This document shows, piece by piece, positions 14,650-23,482 of a stretch of DNA of 64,000 nt. The first letter of the stretch is position 1, and each line of letters starts with the position of its first letter. The position numbers and the translations under genes are program-made. Below the pieces are notes generated by a model. The model saw only the letters and a list, made by a program, of their open reading frames with translations, ran no database searches and was not told where the DNA came from. This DNA is from JAZDOK01 sp043798715 (lineage in GTDB: Bacteria; Vulcanimicrobiota; JAZDOK01), in the NCBI GenBank assembly GCA_043798715.1, contig JAZDOK010000099.1:8512-72511 (forward strand), read 5' to 3'.

Positions 14650-16938
14650 ATGAGTCTTATCGCGGAAACGACACCGGAAAGTTCCAGCATGTCTCAATCG
14701 GCTGTCTATGAAATGGCGGCCATAATGGCTTCTTCGACCAGTATCAAGGAGACGCTTGACCTGACGCTGGAAACCGTCGCCGGCATGATGAAGGCGGAGC
14801 GGGCTTTTGTCATGATGATAGACCAGGGCGCGAAGGAACTGTTCTGTGCGGCGGTCTGGGGAGTTGATAACGAATCCTTCGGCGCCCAACGGCTCAAATT
14901 GGGCGAGGGAATCGCCGGCTGGGTGGCTAAGAGCGGCAAGGCCTATGCGATGCAGGGCCGTGAAGATCCCCGATACGTCAAGTCACCGGGGAGTCACCGG
15001 GATTTCAAATCTCTCCTCTGTGTCCCCCTGAAATTGGAGGGGCATGTCGTCGGAGTTTTGGGCGTCGGCAGCCTCTACGAGTCCCGGAAACACTCGGCCG
15101 GAGAAATAAGCACTCTCTCGCTCATCTCTTCACTGGCGGCGCTGGCGATAGAAAATGCCTTCCTGAGCGCCAGGGAAAAGGAACAATCCCGGCTGCTTTC
15201 TGAGAGCAACAGAAAGCTCAAAATCCGCTCCAGGCAGCTCGTTGAAAAGACGGCCCAATTGGGCCAGACCAACAGGAAGCTCAGGGAGTCTTTGCGAAGC
15301 CTGGAAGAGAGCGTTGTCAGGGTCAAGGCCCTCTATGAAATCGGAGCCACGCTTTCGAGCACTCTCAATTTAAAGACAATTTTGAACAGTGCCATCACCG
15401 GGATTTTCGCCATGTCCTCTTTCCCGGTGGAAACCGTAATCATAGCAAGATTGGATGAGGCGGGCAGTCGCTTTGTCGTCGAGTCGGCACATACGCCTGC
15501 CGGGAAGCCGCTTGCGGCCACGTGGGTTAATCTGAGTCAGATCCCCCCGCGCCATCGCAAGAGATTAATCAAAGAAAAACAGCCGATATTTCTCAGTGAT
15601 CTTTCGGATGAGCCGGAAGTCAAGAAGATTTTTTTCGCCAGGCGCCTCAAGTCCATTTATATCTGGCCGCTTATTGCCAGGGGGAAAGTGACCGGCTGTA
15701 TGGCCATCACCTGCGCCAGGCGCTCGGTCGTTACAGAGGAAGAGCTTGAGACGATCGGGGTGGCGGCCCGGCAAGTCGGGATAGCCGTTGAGAATGCCCA
15801 CCTTTACGAGGAAAGCCAGAACAGGGCCGTGGCCCTTTCCTCTCTCAATCAGCTGCTGTCGGCCATCTATCGGAGCATGGGCGATGGAGTCATGACGGTC
15901 GACTGGGAGCGAAGGGTGACGACCTTCAATGAAGCCGCGGAGCGCATCACGGGCTATTCAGCCGCGGAAGTTCTGGGCAAGTCCTGCGCCGCTCTTTTCT
16001 ACGGGAGCGATCAGCGTGGAATCAATCAATGCCAGGACTCCTGTCCTCTTTTGGAATTATTCAAACAGAGTGAAAATCCGTCCAGCGGTATTAAGACTGA
16101 GAGTGTCATCAGAACGCGAGATGGAGAAGAAAAAAATGTCAGCTCCATTCACTCCATCCTGATGAGCGGGGAAGAGCCGATTGGCGGGGTGGTGGTTTTC
16201 AGGGACGTGACCCGGGAGAAAGCTCTTGAAAAGATGAGATCCGACCTGGTGGCCGCCATTTCACATGATGTGCGCACTCCGTTGACCAGCATCAAGGGTT
16301 ATGTGGTCTCCCTGCTTCGCAAAGGAGAACAGTTCGATCGGAAGACCAAGGAAGAATGTCTCAAGATCACCAACTCGGAGATAGACAGGCTCACGAGGCT
16401 CCTGGACAACCTTCTCAATCTTTCACGCCTTGAGGCGGGCAGACTTGTCCCGGGGACTGAGGTTGTCAATCTGGTGCCCCTGGTAAATAGAGTGGTTGAG
16501 CTGAATCGGGTCAATTTATTCAAGCACTCGATAGTGAATAAAATCACAGGAGAAGTCCCCGATGTCATTGCGGATCCCGATCAAATGGAACAGGTGCTGA
16601 ATAACCTTATTTCGAATGCCGTGAAGTATTCCCCGGAGGGAGGGGAAGTCCGCCTTCAGTGGGAATCAGACGGTCGTTTCATCCGGATCTGTGTCGCCGA
16701 CAAGGGGATTGGGATCCCTCCTGATGAGCAGGAAAAAATATTCGAGCAGTATCATCGTTGTGACAGCCCGGCTGCGCGGGGAGTGGCCGGGACGGGCCTG
16801 GGCCTTCACATCACAAAGAAGCTGATAGAACTCCAGGGAGGCCGAATCTGGGTGGAGAGCTCTCCCTCATCCGGGTCGCGTTTCTATTTCACCATTCCCC
16901 TGGCGGCGGCCCCGGGGGAGGGTCTGCGTATTATTTAA
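14650..16938 (+). CDS. Soluble GAF-GAF-PAS histidine kinase
   Basis: 762 residues without membrane helices. Two GAF domains (about 25-175 and 230-385) are joined by a coiled coil (about 176-225). A PAS domain follows (about 400-515, FNEAAERITGYSAAEVLG). HisKA has His539 in ISHDVRTPLTS. HATPase_c has NLISNAVKYSP, DKGIGIPPDE and GTGLGLHI. It should be an autophosphorylating cytosolic sensor of a small ligand or redox state. No response regulator is adjacent. The PAS region holds several Cys (CAALFYGSD, INQCQDSCPLLEL) of the kind often seen in PAS folds. hslU follows 19 nt downstream. Confidence 0.9.
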   Translation: MSLIAETTPESSSMSQSAVYEMAAIMASSTSIKETLDLTLETVAGMMKAERAFVMMIDQGAKELFCAAVWGVDNESFGAQRLKLGEGIAGWVAKSGKAYAMQGREDPRYVKSPGSHRDFKSLLCVPLKLEGHVVGVLGVGSLYESRKHSAGEISTLSLISSLAALAIENAFLSAREKEQSRLLSESNRKLKIRSRQLVEKTAQLGQTNRKLRESLRSLEESVVRVKALYEIGATLSSTLNLKTILNSAITGIFAMSSFPVETVIIARLDEAGSRFVVESAHTPAGKPLAATWVNLSQIPPRHRKRLIKEKQPIFLSDLSDEPEVKKIFFARRLKSIYIWPLIARGKVTGCMAITCARRSVVTEEELETIGVAARQVGIAVENAHLYEESQNRAVALSSLNQLLSAIYRSMGDGVMTVDWERRVTTFNEAAERITGYSAAEVLGKSCAALFYGSDQRGINQCQDSCPLLELFKQSENPSSGIKTESVIRTRDGEEKNVSSIHSILMSGEEPIGGVVVFRDVTREKALEKMRSDLVAAISHDVRTPLTSIKGYVVSLLRKGEQFDRKTKEECLKITNSEIDRLTRLLDNLLNLSRLEAGRLVPGTEVVNLVPLVNRVVELNRVNLFKHSIVNKITGEVPDVIADPDQMEQVLNNLISNAVKYSPEGGEVRLQWESDGRFIRICVADKGIGIPPDEQEKIFEQYHRCDSPAARGVAGTGLGLHITKKLIELQGGRIWVESSPSSGSRFYFTIPLAAAPGEGLRII

Positions 16939-16957
16939 GAAAGTTTTGAGGTGCCCA

Positions 16958-18349
16958 ATGAGCAAACTGACTCCAAGGGAAGTTGTGGAGGAGCTGGATA
17001 AATATATTATCGGGCAGAAGGAGGCCAAGAAAGCGGTTGCCGTCGCCCTGAGAAACCGCTATCGCCGCGAGCTTTTGCCCGTCGAGCTTCGAGACGAGGT
17101 TATCCCTAAAAATATTCTGATGATCGGGCCCACCGGGGTCGGGAAGACCGAGATCGCCCGGCGCCTGGCCAGGCTGGCGGATGCCCCGTTTCTTAAGGTG
17201 GAGGCGACCAAGTATACGGAAGTGGGCTATATGGGGCGGGATGTGGAATCGATGATTCGCGACATGGTGGAAATATCCGTCCGGATGGAGCAGAAAAAAC
17301 GCCTCCAGGAGGTCGAGAACAAAGCCGCATCTTACGCCGTGGAGCGGCTTCTTTCCATTCTCATGCCTCAGCACAGGAGGGAAGCGGCCCCCAATCCGCT
17401 CATGGCTTTTCTGGGAGGGGCATCCTCTCCGCAGTCTCCTCCCACCGAGCCGGAGAATGAGGCCCTGTTTGAAGAGCGCAGGGAGGAGCTGCGTTCTTCA
17501 ATCCTGCGCGGGGATCTCGACAACAAGTTTGTAGAGATTGAAGTCGAAGAAGAACTGCCCTCGATGGTCGAAGTGTTCACCGGGACCGGCATGGAGGGCA
17601 TGGGTGTGGATTTCGAAAAGATCCTCGGCGGCATGATTCCCAAAAAGAAAAAGAGAAGGAATGTAAAGATTCAGGAAGCCCTGCAGATACTGGCTCACGA
17701 TGAAGCTCAGAAGCTCATCGATCCGGAGGAGGTCAAGCGGGATGCCGTCACTAAAGTTGAACGCCACGGGATCATCTTTGTCGACGAGATGGATAAAATC
17801 GCCGGCCGGGAGAGGGGATACGGGCCCGATGTCTCCCGTGAAGGGGTGCAGCGGGATATTCTTCCCATCGTGGAAGGGTCCACCGTTACGACCAAATACG
17901 GGCCGGTCAAGACCGATCACATCCTCTTCATCGGGGCCGGCGCCTTTCACACCAACAAGCCCTCGGATCTCATCCCGGAGCTTCAGGGCCGGTTCCCCAT
18001 CAGGGTGGAACTGAAAAGTCTGACTAAGGAAGATTTTATCCTCATCCTTAAGGAACCGGAAAACGCGCTCGTCAAGCAGTATGCGGCTCTTTTGGCCACG
18101 GAGGGGATCACGATCACTTTTACCCCCGACGGGATAGAGGAGATCGCTCACCTGGCCGAGCTGGTAAACAGCCAGACTGAAAATATCGGGGCCCGCCGCC
18201 TCCATACCATGATGGAAAAGCTCCTGGAGGATCTCTCGTTTGAAGCGCCGGAATGCGGAGAGGTGAAAGTGGCCGTGGATCGGGCCTACGTTCGGGAAAA
18301 ACTCGAAAGCATCGTCAAGAATGAAGATATGAGCAGGTATATTCTGTAA
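16958..18349 (+). CDS. hslU: ATP-dependent protease ATPase subunit HslU
   Basis: 463 residues from ATG 16958, preceded by GAGG; a start at 16946 is less likely. AAA+ unfoldase of the HslUV protease: N-terminal LTPREVVEELDKYIIGQ, Walker A GPTGVGKTE, the inserted I domain (about 105-235), Walker B IIFVDEMDK, the sensor region FIGAGAFH and the C-terminal anchor LESIVKNEDMSRYIL that docks into HslV. It pumps unfolded substrate into the HslV peptidase ring. The usual upstream hslV gene is absent and a histidine kinase sits there instead. The stop codon overlaps the next start (TAATG). Confidence 0.95.
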   Translation: MSKLTPREVVEELDKYIIGQKEAKKAVAVALRNRYRRELLPVELRDEVIPKNILMIGPTGVGKTEIARRLARLADAPFLKVEATKYTEVGYMGRDVESMIRDMVEISVRMEQKKRLQEVENKAASYAVERLLSILMPQHRREAAPNPLMAFLGGASSPQSPPTEPENEALFEERREELRSSILRGDLDNKFVEIEVEEELPSMVEVFTGTGMEGMGVDFEKILGGMIPKKKKRRNVKIQEALQILAHDEAQKLIDPEEVKRDAVTKVERHGIIFVDEMDKIAGRERGYGPDVSREGVQRDILPIVEGSTVTTKYGPVKTDHILFIGAGAFHTNKPSDLIPELQGRFPIRVELKSLTKEDFILILKEPENALVKQYAALLATEGITITFTPDGIEEIAHLAELVNSQTENIGARRLHTMMEKLLEDLSFEAPECGEVKVAVDRAYVREKLESIVKNEDMSRYIL

Positions 18350-19509
18350 TGTTTAAAATGTTTATCGATGAAAAGCTGACCTATCGCGCCGATGAGATTC
18401 GGGGGGTCGTCCTGGCACTGGTTGCTTTCGTGGTACTGGTCACCTCCCCCTGGGTCATCATCCGTTTTTCGATCATTCCTGCCGGGATTCTCCTTTGCCT
18501 CGTTCTGTTCTACTATGGCCTTATTTACCGGAGGATTTTCAAACATTTCTGCAGGAAAAAAACCTCAATCAATTCCTTCAAGCATCTTCAGTCGGTCTTC
18601 AACCTGCTGATTATCTCCGCTCTGGTCCATTATACCGGGGGAGTGGAGAGTTACTACACCTCTCTCTTCGTCTTTGAAATACTCATTTCCGGATTTCTTC
18701 TGAGCGCCCGGGAATGCCTCTGGGAGGCCAGCCTGGCCTGGATGCTCTATTCGCTGGTACTCTGGCTCGAGATGAATAAATCCCTGCCCCATGTCAGCAT
18801 CTGGCCTGAGATGGAAGGGCAATACGCGATTTTATCCGTGGTGCTAATCTCGATAGCCAGGATGCTCTTTCTCTGCTATGCTTCTGCCCTCGCAGGCGCT
18901 TGTTTCAACCGCTTGTTCAAGAAGAAAAGCCGGGAAATCGAACATCTTGCTTCAAAGATCTCCCTCCTGACGCTTAAAATAGCAGACCTGGCCATCAATG
19001 ATTCGGTTAGCGGCTTTTTTATTCAGAAGCACTTCCGCTTGCGCCTGCTGGAGCAGGTTTTGCATTCACATCGGTACAAGCGCCTTCTGAGCCTGACCTT
19101 CATCAGAATTAACCGCTTTAAGGATTTTGTCAAAACAGCCGGCAAGGAGAGTGCAGGGCAGGCGATTGCATCTTTATCCTCCCTGATGCGCCAGAGCTTC
19201 CGGGAAGTGGAAATCTTCAGCAGGTATGATGAAGATACTTTTGCAATTATCATGCCGGAGACCAACGGACAGGGGAGCGTTGCTGCAGTTGAGCGATTTT
19301 TTGAGAAAGTCAAGGATTGTGATTTCGGCCCCCGGGGCTCTGTCGAGCCCACCCGCCTTTCTTTGAACGGCGGGATCACAAGCTATCCCGACGATTCGAA
19401 TAATCCGGATGGGCTTATTGAGAGGGCCTTATATGCTCTTTTCGAGGCAGGCAAAATGGGGGAAAACAGGATCTGTCTCTATGAGAAAATCTCGCGGCGC
19501 CACATGTAA
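18349..19509 (+). CDS. Membrane protein with degenerate GGDEF domain
   Basis: 386 residues. About six hydrophobic segments fill the first half (about 20-195), a short helix follows, and a GGDEF-family fold ends the protein (about 215-380). In the signature loop the sequence is RYDEDTFAIIMPE where active diguanylate cyclases have RYGGDEFAII, so the GG pair that binds GTP is gone and synthesis of c-di-GMP is unlikely. It may instead bind nucleotide or serve as a scaffold. The start codon overlaps the hslU stop (TAATG), so translation is coupled to hslU. Confidence 0.8.
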   Translation: MFKMFIDEKLTYRADEIRGVVLALVAFVVLVTSPWVIIRFSIIPAGILLCLVLFYYGLIYRRIFKHFCRKKTSINSFKHLQSVFNLLIISALVHYTGGVESYYTSLFVFEILISGFLLSARECLWEASLAWMLYSLVLWLEMNKSLPHVSIWPEMEGQYAILSVVLISIARMLFLCYASALAGACFNRLFKKKSREIEHLASKISLLTLKIADLAINDSVSGFFIQKHFRLRLLEQVLHSHRYKRLLSLTFIRINRFKDFVKTAGKESAGQAIASLSSLMRQSFREVEIFSRYDEDTFAIIMPETNGQGSVAAVERFFEKVKDCDFGPRGSVEPTRLSLNGGITSYPDDSNNPDGLIERALYALFEAGKMGENRICLYEKISRRHM

Positions 19510-19539
19510 AACCTCTTTTAAACAAAACCGTTTTTGAAC

Positions 19540-19568
19540 TTGCCATGAAAAGACTGTTATGCTATACT
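19540..19568 (+). promoter_or_regulatory. Promoter of the rpsB operon
   Basis: TTGCCA (19540-19545) and TATACT (19563-19568) are separated by exactly 17 nt, a good housekeeping sigma-factor promoter. It would drive the rpsB-to-galK run with a leader of about 130 nt. Confidence 0.7.
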
Positions 19569-19600
19569 TATGCCCGACACAATGACACACGTCCTGGATA

Positions 19601-19633
19601 CCTGCGGGGGGTGCCCCAAAAGGGTCCCGCGGG
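19601..19633 (+). promoter_or_regulatory. Structured leader of rpsB, possible S2 autoregulatory site
   Basis: Within the ~130-nt leader, CCTGCGGG (19601-19608) pairs with CCCGCGGG (19626-19633) over eight base pairs including one G-T pair. A second GC-rich segment (GGCGG/CCGCC near 19645-19662) follows before the Shine-Dalgarno GGAGGAGG. Ribosomal protein S2 is known to repress its own leader in other bacteria. The link here is inferred from position and structure only. Confidence 0.4.
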
Positions 19634-19705
19634 AGTTGAAAGGGCGGAGGGAGCCCCGCCGATGGCGGAGCTCAAACCCGAAATCAGGGAGGAGGTGAAA
19701 AAAAG

Positions 19706-20545
19706 GTGGCTGTTATTTCAATGAAACAACTGCTGGAAGCAGGCGTCCACTTCGGGCACCAGACACGGCGCTGGAACCCCAAGATGGCGCGTTTTATCTT
19801 CACGGAAAGAAACGGCATCTACATCATTGACCTCCAGAAGACAGTCGTCAAGGTCAAAGAGGCCTATAACTTCCTCAAGGAAGTGGTTCGTTCCGGCAAG
19901 AAGATCCTGTTTGTGGGAACAAAAAAACAGGCCCAGGAAGCGGTCCAGGAAGATGCCCTCCGGTGCGGGATGTATTTTGTGAATCAGCGCTGGCTGGGTG
20001 GAATGCTCACGAACTTCAAGACAATCCAGAAGCGGATTAACCGCTTGAAAGAGATCGAGGCCATGAAGGCCGATGGAACTTACGAGCGTCTGCCTAAGAA
20101 GGAAGTTAAACACCTGGAAGACGAGCGTATAAAGCTGGAGCGTTTTCTCGGCGGGATCAAGGAGATGCACGAACTACCCGGTGCCATTTTTGCGATCGAT
20201 CCCCGCAAGGAGCGGATCGCCGTTGCCGAGGCCCGGAAGCTCAAGATTCCGGTGGTGGCGATCGTGGATACCAACTGTGATCCCGATGAGATAGACTATC
20301 CCATTCCGGGAAACGACGACGCCATTCGCGCGGTGAAACTGCTCACCGCCAAGATGGCTGACGCCATCATCGAGGCCAAGATGGAAATCGAGGCGGAGGT
20401 GGCGGAAGCGGCGCTTGCAGCTCAGGAAGCCGGCGTCAAAGAGGAAGACTCCGAGGAGATCCCGAGCATGGCCGATGTCGAATCTCAGGTGCCGCCCCAG
20501 GAAACTCTGGTCCAGGCTGCCGGGGTCGTCAAAGCCGAGTCCTGA
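19706..20545 (+). CDS. rpsB: 30S ribosomal protein S2
   Basis: 279 residues, starting with GTG 19706 after GGAGGAGG. The typical beginning MKQLLEAGVHFGHQTRRWNP, the block FVNQRWLGGMLTNF and VAIVDTNCDPDEIDYPIPGND identify S2. The last ~45 residues form an Ala/Glu-rich acidic extension beyond the common core. S2 joins the small subunit late and contacts S1 in species with that protein. It is first gene of the operon, followed after 81 nt by tsf with a hairpin in between. Confidence 0.97.
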   Translation: MAVISMKQLLEAGVHFGHQTRRWNPKMARFIFTERNGIYIIDLQKTVVKVKEAYNFLKEVVRSGKKILFVGTKKQAQEAVQEDALRCGMYFVNQRWLGGMLTNFKTIQKRINRLKEIEAMKADGTYERLPKKEVKHLEDERIKLERFLGGIKEMHELPGAIFAIDPRKERIAVAEARKLKIPVVAIVDTNCDPDEIDYPIPGNDDAIRAVKLLTAKMADAIIEAKMEIEAEVAEAALAAQEAGVKEEDSEEIPSMADVESQVPPQETLVQAAGVVKAES

Positions 20546-20575
20546 GAAGCACGCATGGGAACCTGATACTGAGGA

Positions 20576-20606
20576 GGGGGTAGGGCTTGCCTTACCCCCC
20601 CCTTTT
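20576..20606 (+). terminator. Attenuator-like hairpin between rpsB and tsf
   Basis: GGGGGTAGGG (20576-20585), loop CTTG, then CCTTACCCCC (20590-20599) form a ten-pair stem with one wobble, followed by CCC and TTTT. This would terminate part of the transcripts and lower tsf and downstream expression relative to rpsB. The T-run is short, so read-through is expected. Confidence 0.6.
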
Positions 20607-20626
20607 GAAAGAGAGGGGAAAGTATT

Positions 20627-21229
20627 TTGTCAGTAACTATTTCAGCAGCACAGGTTAAGGAACTCCGGGACAAGACCGGGGCCGGCGTGATGGATTGCCG
20701 CCATGCCCTGGTAGATGCCGCCGGCGACCTTGGCAAGGCGGAGGAAATTCTGCGGGTCAAAGGGATCAAATCAGCCGAGAAAAAAGCGGGAAGGGTCGCC
20801 TCGGAAGGACTCGTCGAGGCTTATCTGCACATGGGTTCCAAGCTCGGCGTCATGATTGAGCTGAACTGCGAGACGGATTTCGTGGCCAAGACGGACGAAT
20901 TCAAGGCTCTGGCCAGGGAGCTGGCCATGCAGCTTGCCGCCTACAAAGCCCGCTACATCAGCCGCGAAGAAATTTCTCAGGAAGAACTCGACAACGCCCG
21001 GCAGATTTTCAGAGAGCAGTACACCAAGGAAGGCAAGCCGGCCAATGTCCTTGAGAAGATCCTTGAAGGCAGGATGGAGAAATATTTCGAAGAAGTCTGT
21101 CTGATGGATCAGGGGTACATCAGGGATGACAGCAAGAAAATCCGCGATCTTATTAAGGAAACGGTTGCCAAGACAGGGGAAAATATTCTGGTGAAACGCT
21201 TTGCGCGTTTCAGCGTCGGCGAGAATTGA
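20627..21229 (+). CDS. tsf: Elongation factor Ts, short form
   Basis: 200-residue nucleotide exchange factor for EF-Tu. The N-terminal UBA-like domain (VKELRDKTGAGVMDCRHALV) and the core with ELNCETDFVAKTDEF are clear. Length matches the short form (about 196-200 residues) known from Thermus and several other phyla, not the 280-residue E. coli type. The start is TTG 20627 with GAGGGG eight bases upstream. The stop codon overlaps the TTG start of pyrH (TTGA). Confidence 0.95.
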   Translation: MSVTISAAQVKELRDKTGAGVMDCRHALVDAAGDLGKAEEILRVKGIKSAEKKAGRVASEGLVEAYLHMGSKLGVMIELNCETDFVAKTDEFKALARELAMQLAAYKARYISREEISQEELDNARQIFREQYTKEGKPANVLEKILEGRMEKYFEEVCLMDQGYIRDDSKKIRDLIKETVAKTGENILVKRFARFSVGEN

Positions 21230-21945
21230 AATTAAGGACCTGCTACGGTAGGATTCTCCTCAAGATCAGCGGGGAGACCCTGGCTGGAGAAAATCGTTTC
21301 GGATTTGATTTTGGAATCATCCGCCGCCTGGCGGGAGAAGTGAAGGAATCTCAGGCAGCCGGGGTCCAGACGGCCGTTGTCCTGGGAGGGGGAAACATCT
21401 GGAGGGGCCGGATGGCCCCGGAGATGGAGCGTGTCGCGGCTGATTACATGGGAATGACGGCGACTGTTTTAAACGCCCTGGTTTTCCAGGAAATCCTGAA
21501 GGAAGAGGGCCTGGATCCGAAAGTCCTCACCTCCTTTGCCATGCAGCCGGTCGCGGAACCCTACCTTCGCTCCAGGGCCGTCAGGTATCTGGAAGAAGGA
21601 AAAGTAATCCTCCTCGCCGGCGGGACCGGAAGTCCCTATTTCACCACCGATACGTGTGCCGCCCTTCGGGCACTGGAGATCGGGGCCGATGTCCTGCTCA
21701 AAGGCACAAAGGTGGACGGAGTTTATGACCGGGATCCGAAGAAGGATTCTTCTGCTGAAAAATTTACGACCCTGGAATACCAGGAAGTACTCAGAAGGGG
21801 ACTCGGGGTCATGGATCTGACGGCCATCGCGATGTGCATGGAGAACAAGTTGCCCGTGGTGGTCTTTGACGTGACCCGGGAGGGAAATCTAAGAAAAATC
21901 ATATGCGGGGAGACGATTGGAACCACTATAAAGGAGGCACTGTGA
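21226..21945 (+). CDS. pyrH: Uridylate kinase
   Basis: 239 residues of the amino acid kinase fold: RILLKISGETLAGE (phosphate loop), VLGGGNIWRG (UMP site), TDTCAALRALEIGADVLLKG with the lysine/aspartate of ATP binding, VDGVYDRDPKK and MDLTAIAMCMENKLPVVVFD. It converts UMP to UDP with ATP. The start appears to be TTG 21226, overlapping the tsf stop; no nearby ATG or GTG fits the conserved N-terminus. frr begins one base after its stop. Confidence 0.95.
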   Translation: MKLRTCYGRILLKISGETLAGENRFGFDFGIIRRLAGEVKESQAAGVQTAVVLGGGNIWRGRMAPEMERVAADYMGMTATVLNALVFQEILKEEGLDPKVLTSFAMQPVAEPYLRSRAVRYLEEGKVILLAGGTGSPYFTTDTCAALRALEIGADVLLKGTKVDGVYDRDPKKDSSAEKFTTLEYQEVLRRGLGVMDLTAIAMCMENKLPVVVFDVTREGNLRKIICGETIGTTIKEAL

Positions 21946-21946
21946 G

Positions 21947-22507
21947 ATGGCAGATACCAAGGTAATGGGCGTCGCCGAAGAGCGGATGAAAAAAACCATT
22001 GAAATAATGAAAAAAGATCTTCTTACGATTCGCACAGGAAGGGCCTCGCCGGCACTGCTGGACCGCATCGCGGTTGACTGTTACGGCGAGGCGATGCCCG
22101 TCAAACAGATCGCCAATATCACCATACCTGATTCGAAGACCATCATGCTTCAGCCCTGGGATCGCTCGGTGCTCGGCAATATTGAGAAAGCCATTCAGAA
22201 ATCCGACTTGGGCTTAAACCCCATCAACGACGGGAAGACAATCCGCCTGGTCATCCCGCCGCTCACCGAGGAACGCCGCAAGGATCTGGTCAAGGTTCTC
22301 AAGAAGAAGACAGAGGAGAACAAGGTCTCTCTTCGGAATGTGCGAAGGGACACGATGGAGGATCTGAAGGACCTCGAAAAATCCGGGAAGGCCTCAGAAG
22401 ACGAAGTAAAGCGCCTTCAAGAGCAGGCTCAGAAGCTGACCGACAGGTACGTGGATGAACTCGACCGGATTATGGCGGCCAAGGAAAAGGAGATCATGGA
22501 AATTTGA
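21947..22507 (+). CDS. frr: Ribosome recycling factor
   Basis: 186 residues, the normal length. The helical bundle opens with VAEERMKKTIEIMKKDLLTI and RTGRASPALLD. Domain II contains PVKQIANITIPDSKTIMLQP and SDLGLNPINDGKTIRLVIPP. The long C-terminal helix includes RRDTMEDLKDLEK. It splits post-termination ribosomes together with EF-G. It starts at ATG 21947 directly after pyrH. Its TGA overlaps the TTG start of the next small gene. Confidence 0.97.
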   Translation: MADTKVMGVAEERMKKTIEIMKKDLLTIRTGRASPALLDRIAVDCYGEAMPVKQIANITIPDSKTIMLQPWDRSVLGNIEKAIQKSDLGLNPINDGKTIRLVIPPLTEERRKDLVKVLKKKTEENKVSLRNVRRDTMEDLKDLEKSGKASEDEVKRLQEQAQKLTDRYVDELDRIMAAKEKEIMEI

Positions 22508-22773
22508 GGCTGCTGGGATACCCTTATGCGGAAGCCTTACATTTATTGGCGGGATCCGGAGAGGTTCCGCACAGAATATCCCTGACGGCGCCCCCGGGCA
22601 AACCGATCGGTCTCGGGCAGTTGCGGGTGGTTAAGGAGACGCTGTCAGAGGGGAAGCTGGAGATGGTTCTGGCCTATGAAGACTACGAAAAAGCAGGAGG
22701 TGCTCGAAAAAAGGGCGCCTCTTGTCATGGAAGCGATAGCGATGAACGAGGAGGAACTCCTCGCCGCAATTGA
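22504..22773 (+). CDS. Small protein encoded between frr and uppS, function unknown
   Basis: 89 residues from TTG 22504, which overlaps the frr stop, with AAGGAG about 11 nt upstream. The first 63 residues look like a real domain: LGYPYAEALHLLAGSG, HRISLTAPPGKPIGLGQLRV and LEMVLAYEDYEK. This is a compact alpha/beta pattern that vaguely recalls PASTA-like domains. The last ~25 residues are low-quality and overlap the uppS start. I do not recognise a named family. The coupling to frr and uppS suggests a conserved small gene of translation or cell-wall lipid synthesis. Confidence 0.6.
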   Translation: MRLLGYPYAEALHLLAGSGEVPHRISLTAPPGKPIGLGQLRVVKETLSEGKLEMVLAYEDYEKAGGARKKGASCHGSDSDERGGTPRRN

Positions 22774-23482
22774 GCCCTCGAAGCTTCCGGAACACGTGGC
22801 CATTATAATGGACGGTAATCGCCGCTGGTCCAGACAGCGGAAACTGCCCGTCTTCATGGGGCACAGGCAGGGCGTGGAGACCTTCCGAATGGTCCTTGAA
22901 ACCTGCCTGGAGCTGGGCATACGCGGTTTGAGCGTCTATGCCTTCTCCCAGGAGAACTGGAAGCGTTCCTCCAGGGAGATCGGTTTTCTGATGAACCTTT
23001 TCCGCTATTTTGCCAGGCGCGAGCGCCAGAATCTGCGCAACAGGGGAGTTAAGTTCCTGGCCATCGGAGATATTTCCGAGATGCCCCGGAATCTTCGCCA
23101 GGAGCTGCAAAAGACGGAGGAATACACCGCAGAATGCTCAGGACTGGCTCTCAACCTTTGTGTCAACTACAGCGCCCGCAGTGAGATAATAAAGGCTGCG
23201 CGGGAACTGGCAGGGGAGGTTCTGGCAGGGACCATCGCTCCGGAGGAGATCACGGAGGAGGTTTTTTCCAGCCGCCTCCTGACCCGGGCGACTCCGGATC
23301 CGGATCTTTTGATCCGGACGAGCGGGGAAGTGCGGCTCAGTAACTTTTTTCTCTGGCAGTGCGCCTACACGGAATTCTGGTTTTCTCCCGTTTTATGGCC
23401 GGATTTCGGAAAGAGGGATTTTCTTCAGGCTATCTATGAATATCAGTGCCGGGAGCGGCGCTACGGGGGGACAGCGGAGTAG
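22742..23482 (+). CDS. uppS: Isoprenyl transferase (undecaprenyl diphosphate synthase)
   Basis: 246 residues from ATG 22742, which has GGAAG eight bases upstream and gives a normal N-terminus. An ATG at 22676 would add 22 residues but lacks a good ribosome site. Cis-prenyltransferase motifs: HVAIIMDGNRRWSRQR with the catalytic Asp, GHRQGVETFR, YAFSQENWKR, LNLCVNYSARSEI and DLLIRTSGEVRLSNF. It extends farnesyl diphosphate with isopentenyl diphosphate to the C55 carrier of peptidoglycan synthesis. IPP is supplied by the downstream dxr and ispG products. Confidence 0.93.
   Translation: MNEEELLAAIEPSKLPEHVAIIMDGNRRWSRQRKLPVFMGHRQGVETFRMVLETCLELGIRGLSVYAFSQENWKRSSREIGFLMNLFRYFARRERQNLRNRGVKFLAIGDISEMPRNLRQELQKTEEYTAECSGLALNLCVNYSARSEIIKAARELAGEVLAGTIAPEEITEEVFSSRLLTRATPDPDLLIRTSGEVRLSNFFLWQCAYTEFWFSPVLWPDFGKRDFLQAIYEYQCRERRYGGTAE

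Noticed and set aside
17498..18205. 235-codon minus-strand frame inside hslU
   Set aside because: Shadow of the conserved HslU coding sequence, no recognisable motif.
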